A stretch of 28,236 nt of DNA from assembly GCA_964575675.1 (NCBI GenBank), contig CAZNRY010000029.1:1-28236 (forward strand), read 5' to 3'. The notes beneath the pieces are model-generated. The model searched no databases and was not told the DNA's origin. It saw only the letters and a list, made by a program, of their open reading frames with translations. Both the position numbers and the translations under genes were made by a program. Origin of the DNA: CAZNRY01 sp964575675 (GTDB lineage: Bacteria; Eisenbacteria; RBG-16-71-46; CAIMUX01; VGJL01). Every line of letters begins with the position of its first letter. Within the stretch, counting starts at the first letter, position 1. Below, piece after piece: positions 15,510-24,494 of the stretch.

Positions 15510-15962
15510 ATGGTCAACATTTTCGTCGATGCTGACGCCTGTCCCGTGAAACAGGAAATCTGTCGCGTGGCCCAGCGCCATGGCCTCAAGGTCACGCTGG
15601 TGACCAACGCGTGGATGCGCATTCCGCAGGAGCGCCACCTCGCGCTGGTTGTCGTGGACGGGCAGTTCGACTCCGCGGATGACTGGATCGTGGAGCATGT
15701 CGCGAGGAACGACATTGTGGTTTCCGCCGACATCCCGCTTGCGTCCCGGTGTCTGAAGAAGGGTGCCCGGGTGCTCGCTCCTACCGGTCGGGTCTTCACC
15801 GAGGATTCCATCGGCGATGTTCTCGCGTCCCGGGCGATCTCGGCCCATCTCCGTGAACTCGGGACGATCACGGGCGGGCCCGCACCGTTCGAGAAGCGGG
15901 ATCGCTCGCGCTTTCTCCAGCGTCTCGACGAGGTCATCCAGGCGGCCTTGAGAGCAGGGTGA
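15510..15962 (+). CDS. YaiI/YqxD family protein (UPF0178, DUF188)
   Basis: The 150-residue protein begins MVNIFVDADACPVKQEICRV, the hallmark DADACPVK of this family, and continues with ADIPLASRCLKKGARVL and GRVFTEDSI. The fold is PIN-like and the conserved Asp residues suggest metal binding, but no activity is established for the family. Length and ending (GGPAPFEKRDRSRFLQRLD) are normal, so the gene is intact. ATG 15510 is preferred because GGAGG at 15501-15505 lies just upstream and the family normally starts at this point; ATG 15495 has no binding site. Confidence 0.88.
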   Translation: MVNIFVDADACPVKQEICRVAQRHGLKVTLVTNAWMRIPQERHLALVVVDGQFDSADDWIVEHVARNDIVVSADIPLASRCLKKGARVLAPTGRVFTEDSIGDVLASRAISAHLRELGTITGGPAPFEKRDRSRFLQRLDEVIQAALRAG

Positions 15963-16016
15963 TGTCGCAACGCAGGGATCATTCTCCTGCGCGTGTCCCC
16001 TCCATCTATCTCGTAG

Positions 16017-16091
16017 TGTGCCAAGACTCAGCCTAAGCGAACTAGCGGAAACGCAGCCAGTTACGAGCGGCACATGCAGTGGTCTTCGGTC
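16017..16091 (+). repeat. Dispersed repeat R2, copy b
   Basis: This is the partner of 11831-11909. It contains AACT (16040-16043) and AGTT (16059-16062) bracketing GCG-GAAA-CGC, a GNRA-capped hairpin. It ends 33 bases before the start codon of a truncated transposase, consistent with an insertion-sequence left end. Confidence 0.6.
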
Positions 16092-16124
16092 AATTTCCTT
16101 CCAGGATAGAGTACCCTCCCATCC

Positions 16125-16250
16125 ATGAATCCGCTTCCGCTTCAGTTCCTACTGATGACCTTGGCCGGCTGGGTGAATCGCAATCAACAGGATGTGATCG
16201 AGTATCTGCAGGAGGAGAACCGGGTCCTTCGGGAACACCTCGGCGGCAGG
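16125..16250 (+). pseudogene. N-terminal fragment of an rve-type transposase
   Basis: The frame starts MNPLPLQFLLMTLAGWVNRN and continues QQDVIEYLQEENRVLREHLGGRR, a well-known N-terminus of integrase-core transposases. After GGRR the family normally continues with a charged helix, but here the sequence changes into the 3' flank of the hepT gene on the other strand. The element was therefore truncated at about 16250, possibly when the toxin-antitoxin pair arrived. Confidence 0.75.
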
Positions 16251-16281
16251 CGCTTCCCCTTCACCAATGGGATGGACCAGG

Positions 16282-16611
16282 CTATTGATCGAGAAGGGCT
16301 CTGGTTCGCTCTCGAAGTTGAGGGATCTCCTTCTCCACCGCCTCCCAGACGACGTCCGTGTCGATGCCGAAGTAGTCATGAACGAGGATGTTCCGCATGC
16401 CGATGATCCGGGACCAAGAAATCTCAGGGTGCGCCTCGCGGAACTGAGCCGAGATCGCGCGGCAAGACTCACCGACGATCTGGAGGTTGTGCACGATCCA
16501 GGTCTGAACCAACTCGTCCTTTTCAAAGCGCTCTCGGCCGAATCGTACGTAACGGTCGATTCGTTCCACTGCTTCGAGGATGTCGAGAAGTCGCTCTCGG
16601 TCGTCCCTCAT
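16282..16611 (-). CDS. hepT: HepT-like toxin (DUF86) of a MntA/HepT pair
   Basis: The 109-residue helical protein has the diagnostic RX4HXY motif at Arg73...His78-Asp79-Tyr80 (RNILVHDY), the active site of HEPN RNases. MntA antitoxins inactivate HepT by adding AMP groups to the Tyr of this motif. SWSRIIGMRNILVHDYFGID is typical of the family and all key residues are present, so it is probably a working RNase toxin. Its ATG overlaps the stop of the upstream antitoxin gene (ATGA), so the two are translationally coupled. The pair is commonly mobile and stabilises the DNA carrying it. Confidence 0.9.
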   Translation of the reverse strand: MRDDRERLLDILEAVERIDRYVRFGRERFEKDELVQTWIVHNLQIVGESCRAISAQFREAHPEISWSRIIGMRNILVHDYFGIDTDVVWEAVEKEIPQLRERTRALLDQ

Positions 16612-16898
16612 AGGAGAACAGCCTCACGAAGCACACGGTCGCGAATCCGAGCCCTCAGCCCCTTCTCGGTGACCACATCCACTCGGCAGCCGAGGAGGTC
16701 CTGAAGATCCATTAGCAGCCCTCCAAGATCGAAGAGCGACCGTCCGGGTTCCATATCCACCAGGAAGTCGACATCGCTATCAGGCGATGCTTGACCCCTG
16801 GCAACCGAGCCAAAAACTCGGATGCGGCTAGCCCCGTGGTGTGCAGCTAGTTCCAGGATCTCCTGGCGCTTGGTGCGCACCAGGGTGTCGATTCGCAT
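16608..16898 (-). CDS. mntA: MntA-like nucleotidyltransferase antitoxin
   Basis: The 96-residue protein is a minimal nucleotidyltransferase. GSVARG at residues 30-35 is the substrate-binding loop, and Asp42 and Asp44 of SDVDFLVD are metal ligands. In type VII toxin-antitoxin systems this protein AMPylates the HepT tyrosine. ATG 16898 is preferred over upstream in-frame ATG 16943 because GGAGGAAC lies just before it. The gene order antitoxin-toxin and the four-base overlap with hepT are typical. Confidence 0.88.
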   Translation of the reverse strand: MRIDTLVRTKRQEILELAAHHGASRIRVFGSVARGQASPDSDVDFLVDMEPGRSLFDLGGLLMDLQDLLGCRVDVVTEKGLRARIRDRVLREAVLL

Positions 16899-16996
16899 GA
16901 CCAGTTCCTCCACCGACTCCCAAAGAAGGATTGTTCCACGCATTCCTCCACGAGTCCAGCGCGAGACGAGCTGGCCTGTGGTCTAGGACGATGCGT

Positions 16997-17023
16997 GTGG
17001 GCGGTGATCGAATCCGCGCCCAC
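16997..17023. promoter_or_regulatory. Inverted repeat upstream of mntA-hepT
   Basis: GTGGGCG (16997-17003) and CGCCCAC (17017-17023) form a perfect 7-bp inverted repeat with a 13-bp spacer, about 100 bases before mntA. It is an operator candidate only by position; no clear promoter boxes are visible. Confidence 0.3.
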
Positions 17024-17043
17024 CGGGAGGACACAGGTGAACG

Positions 17044-18504
17044 ATGTCTGGTCTCCCCGCTTCCAACGGCATACCATCCCTCGGTTATCGCACCTTCGAC
17101 GATGGATCGAGCTACCCTGTAGACGATCTCGACGGCGAGACCCTTCCGATCACCCGCGCCACGGAGATCGCCGCCGACCGAGGGATGCTCGTCGTGACGG
17201 CGATGGGAAACGACGGTCCCGCCCCATCCACCCTCATAGCTCCGGCCGACGGCAAGCGGGTGGTGTCGGTCGGGGCGACGGACTGGTCCGGCACACCGAT
17301 GCCATTCAGCTCGCGCGGACCCACGGGAGACGGCAGGATCAAGCCCGATGTGTCGGCGCGCGGGCTCATGGTCTCGACCGCCGATTTCCTGACCACCGAT
17401 GGATACTCCTTCCAAAACGGGACCTCCATTGCGACCCCGCTCGTCGGAGGTCTCGCCGCCCTGCTGTTGGAGGCCCGACCGGCCTGGACCCCCGACAGCA
17501 TAGCGGCAGCGCTGCGACGCAGCGGCGATCGGGCGAACCAACCAAGGACCGACATCGGCTGGGGAGTACCTGACGGCCTGATGGCGCTCGGTGACAAGAG
17601 CCCCCGCCTGTGGGTCGTTCGGGCGGAATGGGACACCGTTCAAAGCGCGTTCGCGCCGCCGGATGAAGGCCGGGCTGGTCGCATCCTCATTTGGATTCGC
17701 AACGATGGTCCTACCAAATCCTCTCCCGGCCAGATCTGGATCGGCCCTCACTCGAGCAGAATCGCTTTCTCCGACAGCTCCGGCGCTCCCGTCTCCGCGC
17801 TGCCGCCGGGACAGACGGACTCGGTGGGTTTCGCCGTGCGCCTCGGTGAGGGACCGGCCGAGGGCATCGAGAAGTTTTACGTCCATATCCGAACACCCGA
17901 GGCGAGCTGCGATCGCAAGGCCACCCTCCCCATCGGCCCGGCGTACGAACTGAGTCGATTCGATGCGGTGCTGCAGCCTTCGGGAGAGGTCGACGTCGAA
18001 TGGCGGCTTGCGGTCGACGAACCCTATCCGGACTACCCCACCTCCGTTCGATTGATTCGGATCGACCAGAACGGCGTGAAGAGCTTGCTTTATGAGGAAG
18101 TCCACGCCGGCGACGGCGAGTGGACCGATCTGCCGGACGGCTACGGGCGATTCCAGTATTGGCTTGAGGTGAGGACTTGGGGAGGCCTGGTGTTCTCCTC
18201 TGAGGGTCCAAGAGAGGTGTGGATCGCACCGAGCGCCATCGCCCTCGCCCGACCATACCCGAACCCGGTGGTCAAGGGTCCGCTCACCCTGCCCGTCATC
18301 TGGCCCGGCGGATCGGTTCCTGAAGTGAACGTGTTCGACGTGGCCGGCCGCCGGGTGGCATGGTTCCAGGGAACCTCTTCCAATCCCGGCGCCTACGATC
18401 TCTCCTGGGACCTGAGGGACCTATCGGGGAAACCAGTCGCTTCAGGCATCTATCTCCTTCGGCTCGCCGAAGCCGTAAGGACCCGGGTGATCGTGGTTCG
18501 CTGA
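17044..18504 (+). pseudogene. Subtilase (S8) missing its N-terminal half, with sorting domain
   Basis: The open frame gives 486 residues. Asn56 in VVTAMGNDGP is the oxyanion-hole residue and Ser128 in NGTSIATP is the catalytic serine. The regions that should hold catalytic Asp and His, the propeptide and the signal peptide are all absent. Family resemblance begins abruptly at about PSLGYRTFDD, and an in-frame TGA sits three bases before ATG 17044. The rest is an Ig-like stretch and an intact FlgD-like/type IX-like sorting domain (PYPNPV...VNVFDVAGRRV...SGIYLLRL). The protein could not be exported or act as a protease as it stands. The 5' end was probably lost in the same event that put mntA-hepT next to it. 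Confidence 0.75.
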
Positions 18505-18575
18505 TCGCGATTCGACGGGATTCCCGTTGACCCGCGGTTGCGTGGGTAGTTCCTTGTCCCTGCGACTGCCCCCGC

Positions 18576-21500
18576 CTACTCCTGCGGCCACCGCACGACG
18601 CGCGTGTGGACGCCGTCCGAGAAGAGCAGTTCCAGGCGGCCGGACGGCGCATGCAGTCGCGTGCGTCCCTCCCGCGCGAAACCGACGCACTCGTTGCGAT
18701 CCAGATCCCGGACCATGACCACGGGTGCGCGGGATGAATCCCAGACGAAATCGATCGCCTCCGCGCCGAGTCTGGTCATGGAGGCCCCAGCGGGGAGCTT
18801 GTCGAGAGCCAGATCAAGCGACGGCGCCGCGGATGTGCGGCGGACCAGTTCCTGGCCGCCCTCCACGACCCGGAGGACGTCGATTCGATCTAGCAGGCCG
18901 GCCGACATCGGTACGGCGAAACAGAATCCCGCGGAGGTGGCGTCGGTTGGATGGGTTGTCTGCATCAGGTCGAAATCCTGCGACCAGAGGGCATGTTCCG
19001 AGGCGTCCAACCCTTCCACGCGATAGGGGCCCGGTGCGGGAACCGATGGGCGGGTGGAGATCAAGAAGGATGGCTCGAGCAAGAACGCGCCGTTTCTCCG
19101 GAGGCCCCAAACCAGGAGGCAAGGCTCCTTGGGGAGAACCCCATCGGCCTGCTTGAAAAGTCCAATGGGGCTCGCGGCACGGAACGCCAAGATCTTCTTG
19201 TACGTGTAGTCGCTGATCCACTGCGGGTTGCAGTAGCTCATCACGTCCTTGTAGGCGGTCTTGTCTTTGAGCAATGACGACCACAGGTCGTACCCATACG
19301 CGCCGATCGCACCGCCAGGATACGGGTAGTTCGGATCGGGACCCGACTCACCTCCGGTGCAGCTCGTGTGGCCGTAGTTCCAGTTGTGGCCGATCTCGTG
19401 GGCCAGGACTGCGGACGCGCTGGGCAGATGGTCCCACCCGGTGGCGACCGGGTAGCCGATCCAGCCGATGCCGGCCACGCCCGACGTGTAGGAAACATGG
19501 GCGACACCGAAGTAGTAGTCGCTGCTGCCGTCCGTCGTCCGCTGTGCGGTGACCTCGTTCAGCATGATGTCCCATCCGGCGCCGCCGGCGGCGAGAACCG
19601 CGCTGCTATTCATCGTGGCACGCACCTGGGCGTCGTAATCGGGGATCGGATGGAGCCTGCGGGTGATGTCCATGAAGGAAGCCGCGTTTCCGGCATTCAC
19701 GCCGCCGGTGCCCGAGCTGGTCTGGACGGGCACCAGGGTCATGTTGAGGACTTGCAGGTCTCTCACATCGAGGTCCCGGGCGGTCCCCGGTTCCGGCCAC
19801 TCGTTGTTGGCTTCATCCGCTTCCGGAACCAGCTCATTCGGATCCACGTCCACCTTCAGGGAATAGCCGGGCTGAATGAGGGCGCCGGCGACGGCCACGT
19901 TCCACGAGCGCGAGAGGCTGCTCTCGTCAATCGAGGTGGGAACAGAAGCAGCGGGGGCGGGGATCGTGTAGGTCTGCAGCAGGCTGCTGCCGCCGTCGTA
20001 GATCCGTACGCGAACCGATGGCATCACGCTGTTGGATTGGCTTGCGATGACGAAGGCCCGCAAGAAGCCGTTGCGGTCCTTCACGAGGGGAACGTCGAAT
20101 GCCTGCGTCTGCGTGGACTGTGTGATGTACGCCACGGGAACCGTAAGATCGAGCCCGCTGGCCGTCACGTTGAGGCTGTATCCGCGGCTGCCCGTGTGGG
20201 TCGCAACGTCCGTCGCGCGGACCGTGAACGTGAACGACCCCGCTCCGGAAGGCGTTCCGCTCAGAACGCCGCCGGTTGAGAGGTTCAGCTCCGGCGGAAG
20301 GGTCCCCGCGCTCACGGCGAATGTATAAGGCGCGGTCCCGCCGCTCGCGGTGAATGTTTGGTTGTAGGCCGCGCCCACGGTCCCGCCCGGGATTGAAGTC
20401 GGGCTGACCGTGATCGTCGGCGGGGGACATGGGTTCGGTGAGCAGGAGGTGCTTGCGCCTTGCCAGGAGTTGGGAGAAGCGCAGGACGCCTGGGTTGTCA
20501 CCGAGCAAGTTCCCGACGGCGTGCAACAGGCGCCGGTCGGCTGCGGGCAGGGATTCGGCGAGCAGACGGTGGCGACACCTTGCCAGGTGCTCGTGCCGAC
20601 GCACGCCGCCTCGGTCGTCACGGTGCAGGCGCCTGCTACGGCGCAGCAGGCTCCGACCGGCACACAGGGGTTCGGTGAGCAGGTGGTGCTTGCGCCTTGA
20701 TACATGTCCGGAGACAGGCACGAAGCCTGCGTGACCACCGAGCAAGTTCCCGACGGCGTGCANNNNNNNNNNNNNNNNNNNNNNNNNNNNNNNNNNNNNN
20801 NNNNNNNNNNNNNNNNNNNNNNNNNNNNNNNNNNNNNNNNNNNNNNNNNNNNNNNNNNNNNNTTCCGGTGCAACCCGCCTGAGTCTTGACCAAACAACTG
20901 CCGTCCAACGCGCAACAGGCTCCCGTCGGTGGCGGGCAGGGATTCGGATCGCAGACGCCGAACATCGTCCACGTTCCGGAGCAGCCCGCCTGGCTCCTGA
21001 CCGAGCATGTGCCGTCGGGGGCGCAGCAAGCGCCGGTTGGCTGCGCACAGGGATTCGGGTCGCAGACGCCGAACATCGTCCACGTGCCGCCGCACGCGGC
21101 ATCCGTTGTCACCGAGCATGCGCCGTCGGGCGCACAGCAGGAGCCTGTCGGTTGTGCGCACGGATTCGGATTGCAGACGCCGAACATCGTCCATACACCG
21201 ATGCAGTCGGCCTCCAGTGTCACCGAGCATGCGCCATCGGGCGCACAGCATGCGCCGGTCGGTTGCGGGCAGGGATTCGGGTCGCAGACGCCGAACATCG
21301 TCCATACACCGATGCAGTCGGCCTCTAGTGTCACCGAGCATGCGCCATCGGGCGCACAGCATGCGCCGGTCGGTTGCGGGCAGGGATTCGGGTCGCAGAC
21401 GCCGAACATCGTCCACGCGCCAACGCAGTCGGCTTCGGCCGTCACTGAGCAGGCGCCATTCGATGCGCAGCAGGAGCCGATCGGCTGTGCGCAGGGATTC

Positions 21501-22012
21501 GGGTCGCAGCGGGTCCCGTCACCGGACCACGTGCTTGGAGCCACACACGCCGCCTGGGTCGTCAGCGTGCAGGTCCCCTCCGGCGCGCAGCAAGCGCCGG
21601 AGGGGATATCCACCCCAGTTCCAGCGCAGCCGACTATCCCCAACGAGCTGTTTCCCGTCGAAACGAGGCAGACCTTGCTGCCGGCCGATGTCGGCTGGAA
21701 GCGGACCGTGACCTCGATCGCCTGCCCATTGCCGAGGGAATAGGCTCCCGCCCCAGAGACGAGGGTGAAATCAGGGCATGAAGCGCTCATCGTCCCGGGC
21801 AGGGTCCCCTCGCCGTCGTTGCGCAAGACAAAGGAGCGCTCCGCCACCTGTCCCACGATGACCGGGCCGAAATCCAGGCTGACTTTGTCGAGGTGTCCGA
21901 CGGGGGGGTCAGTGCCCACATCGCTCTCACAACCGCTCAAGAGCGAGGCGGTGACGAGGAGAATCGCCAGCCACACCGGCCGGGCTCCGAGGACGCCCCT
22001 TGTTGCTTTCAT
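18576..22012 (-). CDS. Lipoprotein metzincin-like metalloprotease with Cys-rich GACC repeats (contains assembly gap)
   Basis: The start ATG at 22012 gives a lipoprotein signal with Cys28 (LLSGC). It is followed by an ASH/Hydin-type beta domain. At least ten ~37-residue repeats (GACCAPDGACSV...C...WTMFGVCDPNPC) come next. The repeats are broken by 100 Ns (20763-20862) and continue after the gap in another frame, so the gap size is artificial and the gene is probably whole. Then come a putative-Ig domain (ITVSPTSIPGGTVGAAYNQ), a CARDB-like segment (VDVDPNELVPEADEANNEW) and a protease domain with HEIGHNWNYGH at 19400-19368 and a Met-turn DVMSYC near 19240. The zinc motif has Asn where metzincins usually have Gly. 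It is probably anchored on the cell surface. The repeats resemble those of Planctomycetes-type surface proteins. Confidence 0.8.
20763..20862. other. Assembly gap (100 N)
   Basis: Exactly 100 N bases lie inside the Cys-rich repeat tract of the metalloprotease gene. Frames on the two sides disagree, which means the number is a placeholder. Near-identical repeats explain why the assembler stopped here. Confidence 0.99.
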
Positions 22013-22184
22013 GATGCACCCCGTCCTCGGATACGCCCACATCGCGGTCGCCCCGCCGGAGACTCACCTTACTGATGTATCGGCAGCTCTGCCTGGAGAA
22101 TAGAGGGGGAGTGGATGATTCGAACCTGGTCGGCATCGCCAGGAGGCGAGGTGAAAGAGCCTCATGCGGTAAGCTAATCGACGT

Positions 22185-22350
22185 GGGCCGATTTATTTGG
22201 TCAAATGATGAGGCGGGGGATCGGCCCTCGTAGTTCAGGGCAGAGAAATGCCCGCACCACCTTTGGCCGCAAAAGTTGGCACGGGCAAGGGTGAGGTACT
22301 ACCCTCACCTTCTCGTTTTCGGTGTGAGGTCAGATCAGGAAACCCTCACC
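22185..22350 (+). ncRNA. Candidate structured RNA or leader with several hairpins
   Basis: Stems in order: GGGCCGAT (22185-22192) with ATCGGCCC (22220-22227). GGGCA (22238-22242) with TGCCC (22249-22253). The latter competes with GCCCG (22250-22254)/CGGGC (22282-22286), extended by CCA/TGG and CTTT/AAAG across symmetric internal loops. GGTGAGG (22290-22296) pairs with CCTCACC (22303-22309), followed by TTCTCGTTTTC, a terminator-like end. A second GGTGTGAGG (22321-22329) with CCCTCACC (22342-22349) repeats the same sequence and could pair alternatively. No known riboswitch consensus was recognised. The region lies between divergent genes and reads towards the gene at 22635. Confidence 0.5.
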
Positions 22351-22634
22351 GCCGATATCCTTGGGCCGGCTGGTCCGGCGCGATGAACAGAGGATGCCGC
22401 AACTGATTCGTGTCGTCAAGAAAAATGATGAGATTCTTTCATCCTTGTTATAAGTTTCACAAGTTGTGTTGGGATATACAGTGCGTTTGCGCGCCGCCGG
22501 GCGTTTGGCGTAATCCGCTCTGTTAGGATGCATTGATCCCGTGGCGCCAATCCCCAGGGGAGCAGAGCAAGGTGACCGATCCCGGCATGTCTGAATCGCC
22601 CGCCGGCATGGACGCGCACGGGAGGAGGATCTCG

Positions 22635-24494
22635 ATGTCGATTTCGCCCGAAACCGCGATTCCGCCGACCGGCGATGCCCTACGTCGCGCCTATTCGGAC
22701 CGCGCCCTCGCGCAGATTCCGCGCCTTCTCTCGCTGCAGGATCGCAACGAGTTTTCGCGGACATACGGCTGCTTCAACCGCGAGTACTGGCTTTGCAGGA
22801 CGGTCGATTTTCCATCCTCGATCGCGCAGTTCGGAGTCCATTCGCTGGCCTTGGCCTACACCCAACCCTTCCCGGACAACCCGTACTACCGGAGCCCAAA
22901 GATCCTTCTGTGGGCACTGGCCGCGATCGACTACTGGACGCGCATCCAGCGTCCCGACGGCTCTTTCGACGAGTTCTACCCGAACGAACGCGGTTGGGCG
23001 GGTCCGACCGGATTTCTGGTCTACGCGATGTGTGATTCCCGCAGGCTTCTCGACGGGCACGTCCCGCGCGAGCTGGACGAGCGATTCCGCGACTGCGTCG
23101 CGCGGGCGGCGCATTTCTTGGCCAAGTACGACGAGCCCGGGGTCCTCGCGAACCATCACGCGATGGCGATTCTGCCCGTCTACGAGGCCTACCGGCTCCT
23201 GGGGGACAAGCGGCTCCTCGCCGGCTTCCACGCTCGCCTCGACGACTTCCTGCGAGCCTGCCGCGAGGAAGGCTGGTGCCTCGAGTACGACGGGGCCGAC
23301 ATCGGCTACCTTTCCGCCACGGTCTCTTTCTTGGGGAAGCTCCGAAAGCTGTATACGGACGAGCGGATCGAGCGTGTGATCCATCGCGCAATTGAGTTCT
23401 GTTCCTATTTCGTCTTTCCGGACGGCCACTACGGTGGATCGCTCGGAAGCCGTCAAACGCTTCACTTCTACCCGCACGGCTTCGAGTTGGCCGCGCCCGA
23501 GAATGCGACGGCGGCGACCGTCGCGGAGGCGATGCTTCGTCATCTCTGGTCCGGGCGGCTCGTTCCGCCGGAGATCCAGGAGGATCGCTACTTCCTCTAC
23601 CGGATCCCCGAGCTGCTTCAATCGTGGGTCGACTGGAAGCCGCGCCCCGAGGCGCTGCCGCTGCTGCCGTGCGAGGGGCCGCCGTTCGAGCGGACCTGGC
23701 CGGAAGCGGGGATTCACGTCCGCCGGACCTCGGGTGCATACATCGCGGTGAACATGGCCAAGGGCGGGGTCCTCAAGATAGCGGGGACCGACGGCACGCC
23801 GCGTCTCCTCGTGAGCGACTGCGGGATTCTGGCCGAAACCGCGGATCGGAAGGTCATCACCTCGCAGTGGATCGATACCGAACATCGGATCCGCGGGATG
23901 TCGGGCGAAAGGGTTCTCGATGGGCCCGGACAGGATCGCGCGGGGTCTCGAACGCCATTGGCCGGCCCAGGCGGAACGCCCGATCTCGATCCGCCGCGGC
24001 GGGCCGTTGCCGATCCCGCGGCGAGCGAGACCGAGGCGCTCGAGGTCGAGGGGGCCCTTCATTACGTGGTTATGAAGGTGTTCACGCCGTGGAAGATGAT
24101 CGCTTTCCGCCTATTCATGCTCATTTTCGGCTGGAATACTGCGGTCGCCTACCGGACGAAGGGTTGGATCCGGCACCTCTTGATGACCCGAAGCGGCGCG
24201 GCCCGGGCGCGATTCCGGCGCACGTTGCGCTTCGAGGACGATCGTGTGACGGTGACGGACCGCATCGAAAGAGGAGGCGGGCCGGCCTTCAGGCGGGTCA
24301 AGATCGGCGACGATTTCAGCGTCCGCTACGTTCCCCAGTCGCGCTACTTCCAGCGGTTCGAGCTCGGGGTCAGCGGTTCGTACCTCTCCGAAGAGGATCT
24401 CGCCCGGCTGAACCGCGAGGGAGTGATCGAGATCACCCGCGTCCTCGACGCCAGGAAGGGGTTCGTGGGTTATGGGACGGGGGAGAAGGGGTGA
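22635..24494 (+). CDS. Large cytoplasmic protein of unknown function, alpha/alpha-toroid-like
   Basis: The 619-residue protein has no signal peptide. The N-terminal part (DRNEFSRTYGCFNREYWLCR, FDEFYPNERGWAGPTGF, LANHHAMAILPVYEA, YDGADIGYLSATVSFLGKL) has the helix-pair pattern and buried aromatics of an alpha/alpha toroid. It recalls heparinase II/III-like or other glycan-acting folds, but no catalytic set is recognised. A Gly/Pro/Asp-rich insert at ~430-480 precedes a beta-rich C-terminus. ATG 22635 is chosen because GGGAGGAGGA lies just before it. The stop overlaps the start of the next gene, so both are one operon. The pairing with an LPG-synthase-type membrane protein suggests a role in cell-envelope glycan or lipid export; this is inference. 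Confidence 0.7.
   Translation: MSISPETAIPPTGDALRRAYSDRALAQIPRLLSLQDRNEFSRTYGCFNREYWLCRTVDFPSSIAQFGVHSLALAYTQPFPDNPYYRSPKILLWALAAIDYWTRIQRPDGSFDEFYPNERGWAGPTGFLVYAMCDSRRLLDGHVPRELDERFRDCVARAAHFLAKYDEPGVLANHHAMAILPVYEAYRLLGDKRLLAGFHARLDDFLRACREEGWCLEYDGADIGYLSATVSFLGKLRKLYTDERIERVIHRAIEFCSYFVFPDGHYGGSLGSRQTLHFYPHGFELAAPENATAATVAEAMLRHLWSGRLVPPEIQEDRYFLYRIPELLQSWVDWKPRPEALPLLPCEGPPFERTWPEAGIHVRRTSGAYIAVNMAKGGVLKIAGTDGTPRLLVSDCGILAETADRKVITSQWIDTEHRIRGMSGERVLDGPGQDRAGSRTPLAGPGGTPDLDPPRRAVADPAASETEALEVEGALHYVVMKVFTPWKMIAFRLFMLIFGWNTAVAYRTKGWIRHLLMTRSGAARARFRRTLRFEDDRVTVTDRIERGGGPAFRRVKIGDDFSVRYVPQSRYFQRFELGVSGSYLSEEDLARLNREGVIEITRVLDARKGFVGYGTGEKG

Noticed and set aside
18576..21416. Arginine-rich frame upstream of the gap in the metalloprotease gene (MDDVRRLRPESLP...)
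   Set aside because: It is the wrong frame of the Cys-rich repeats, joined to the real downstream frame only because the gap length is artificial.
22100..22145. tRNA-like TTCGAA stretch on the minus strand
   Set aside because: The flanking bases do not pair as a T-stem, and no acceptor or anticodon arm could be folded around it.
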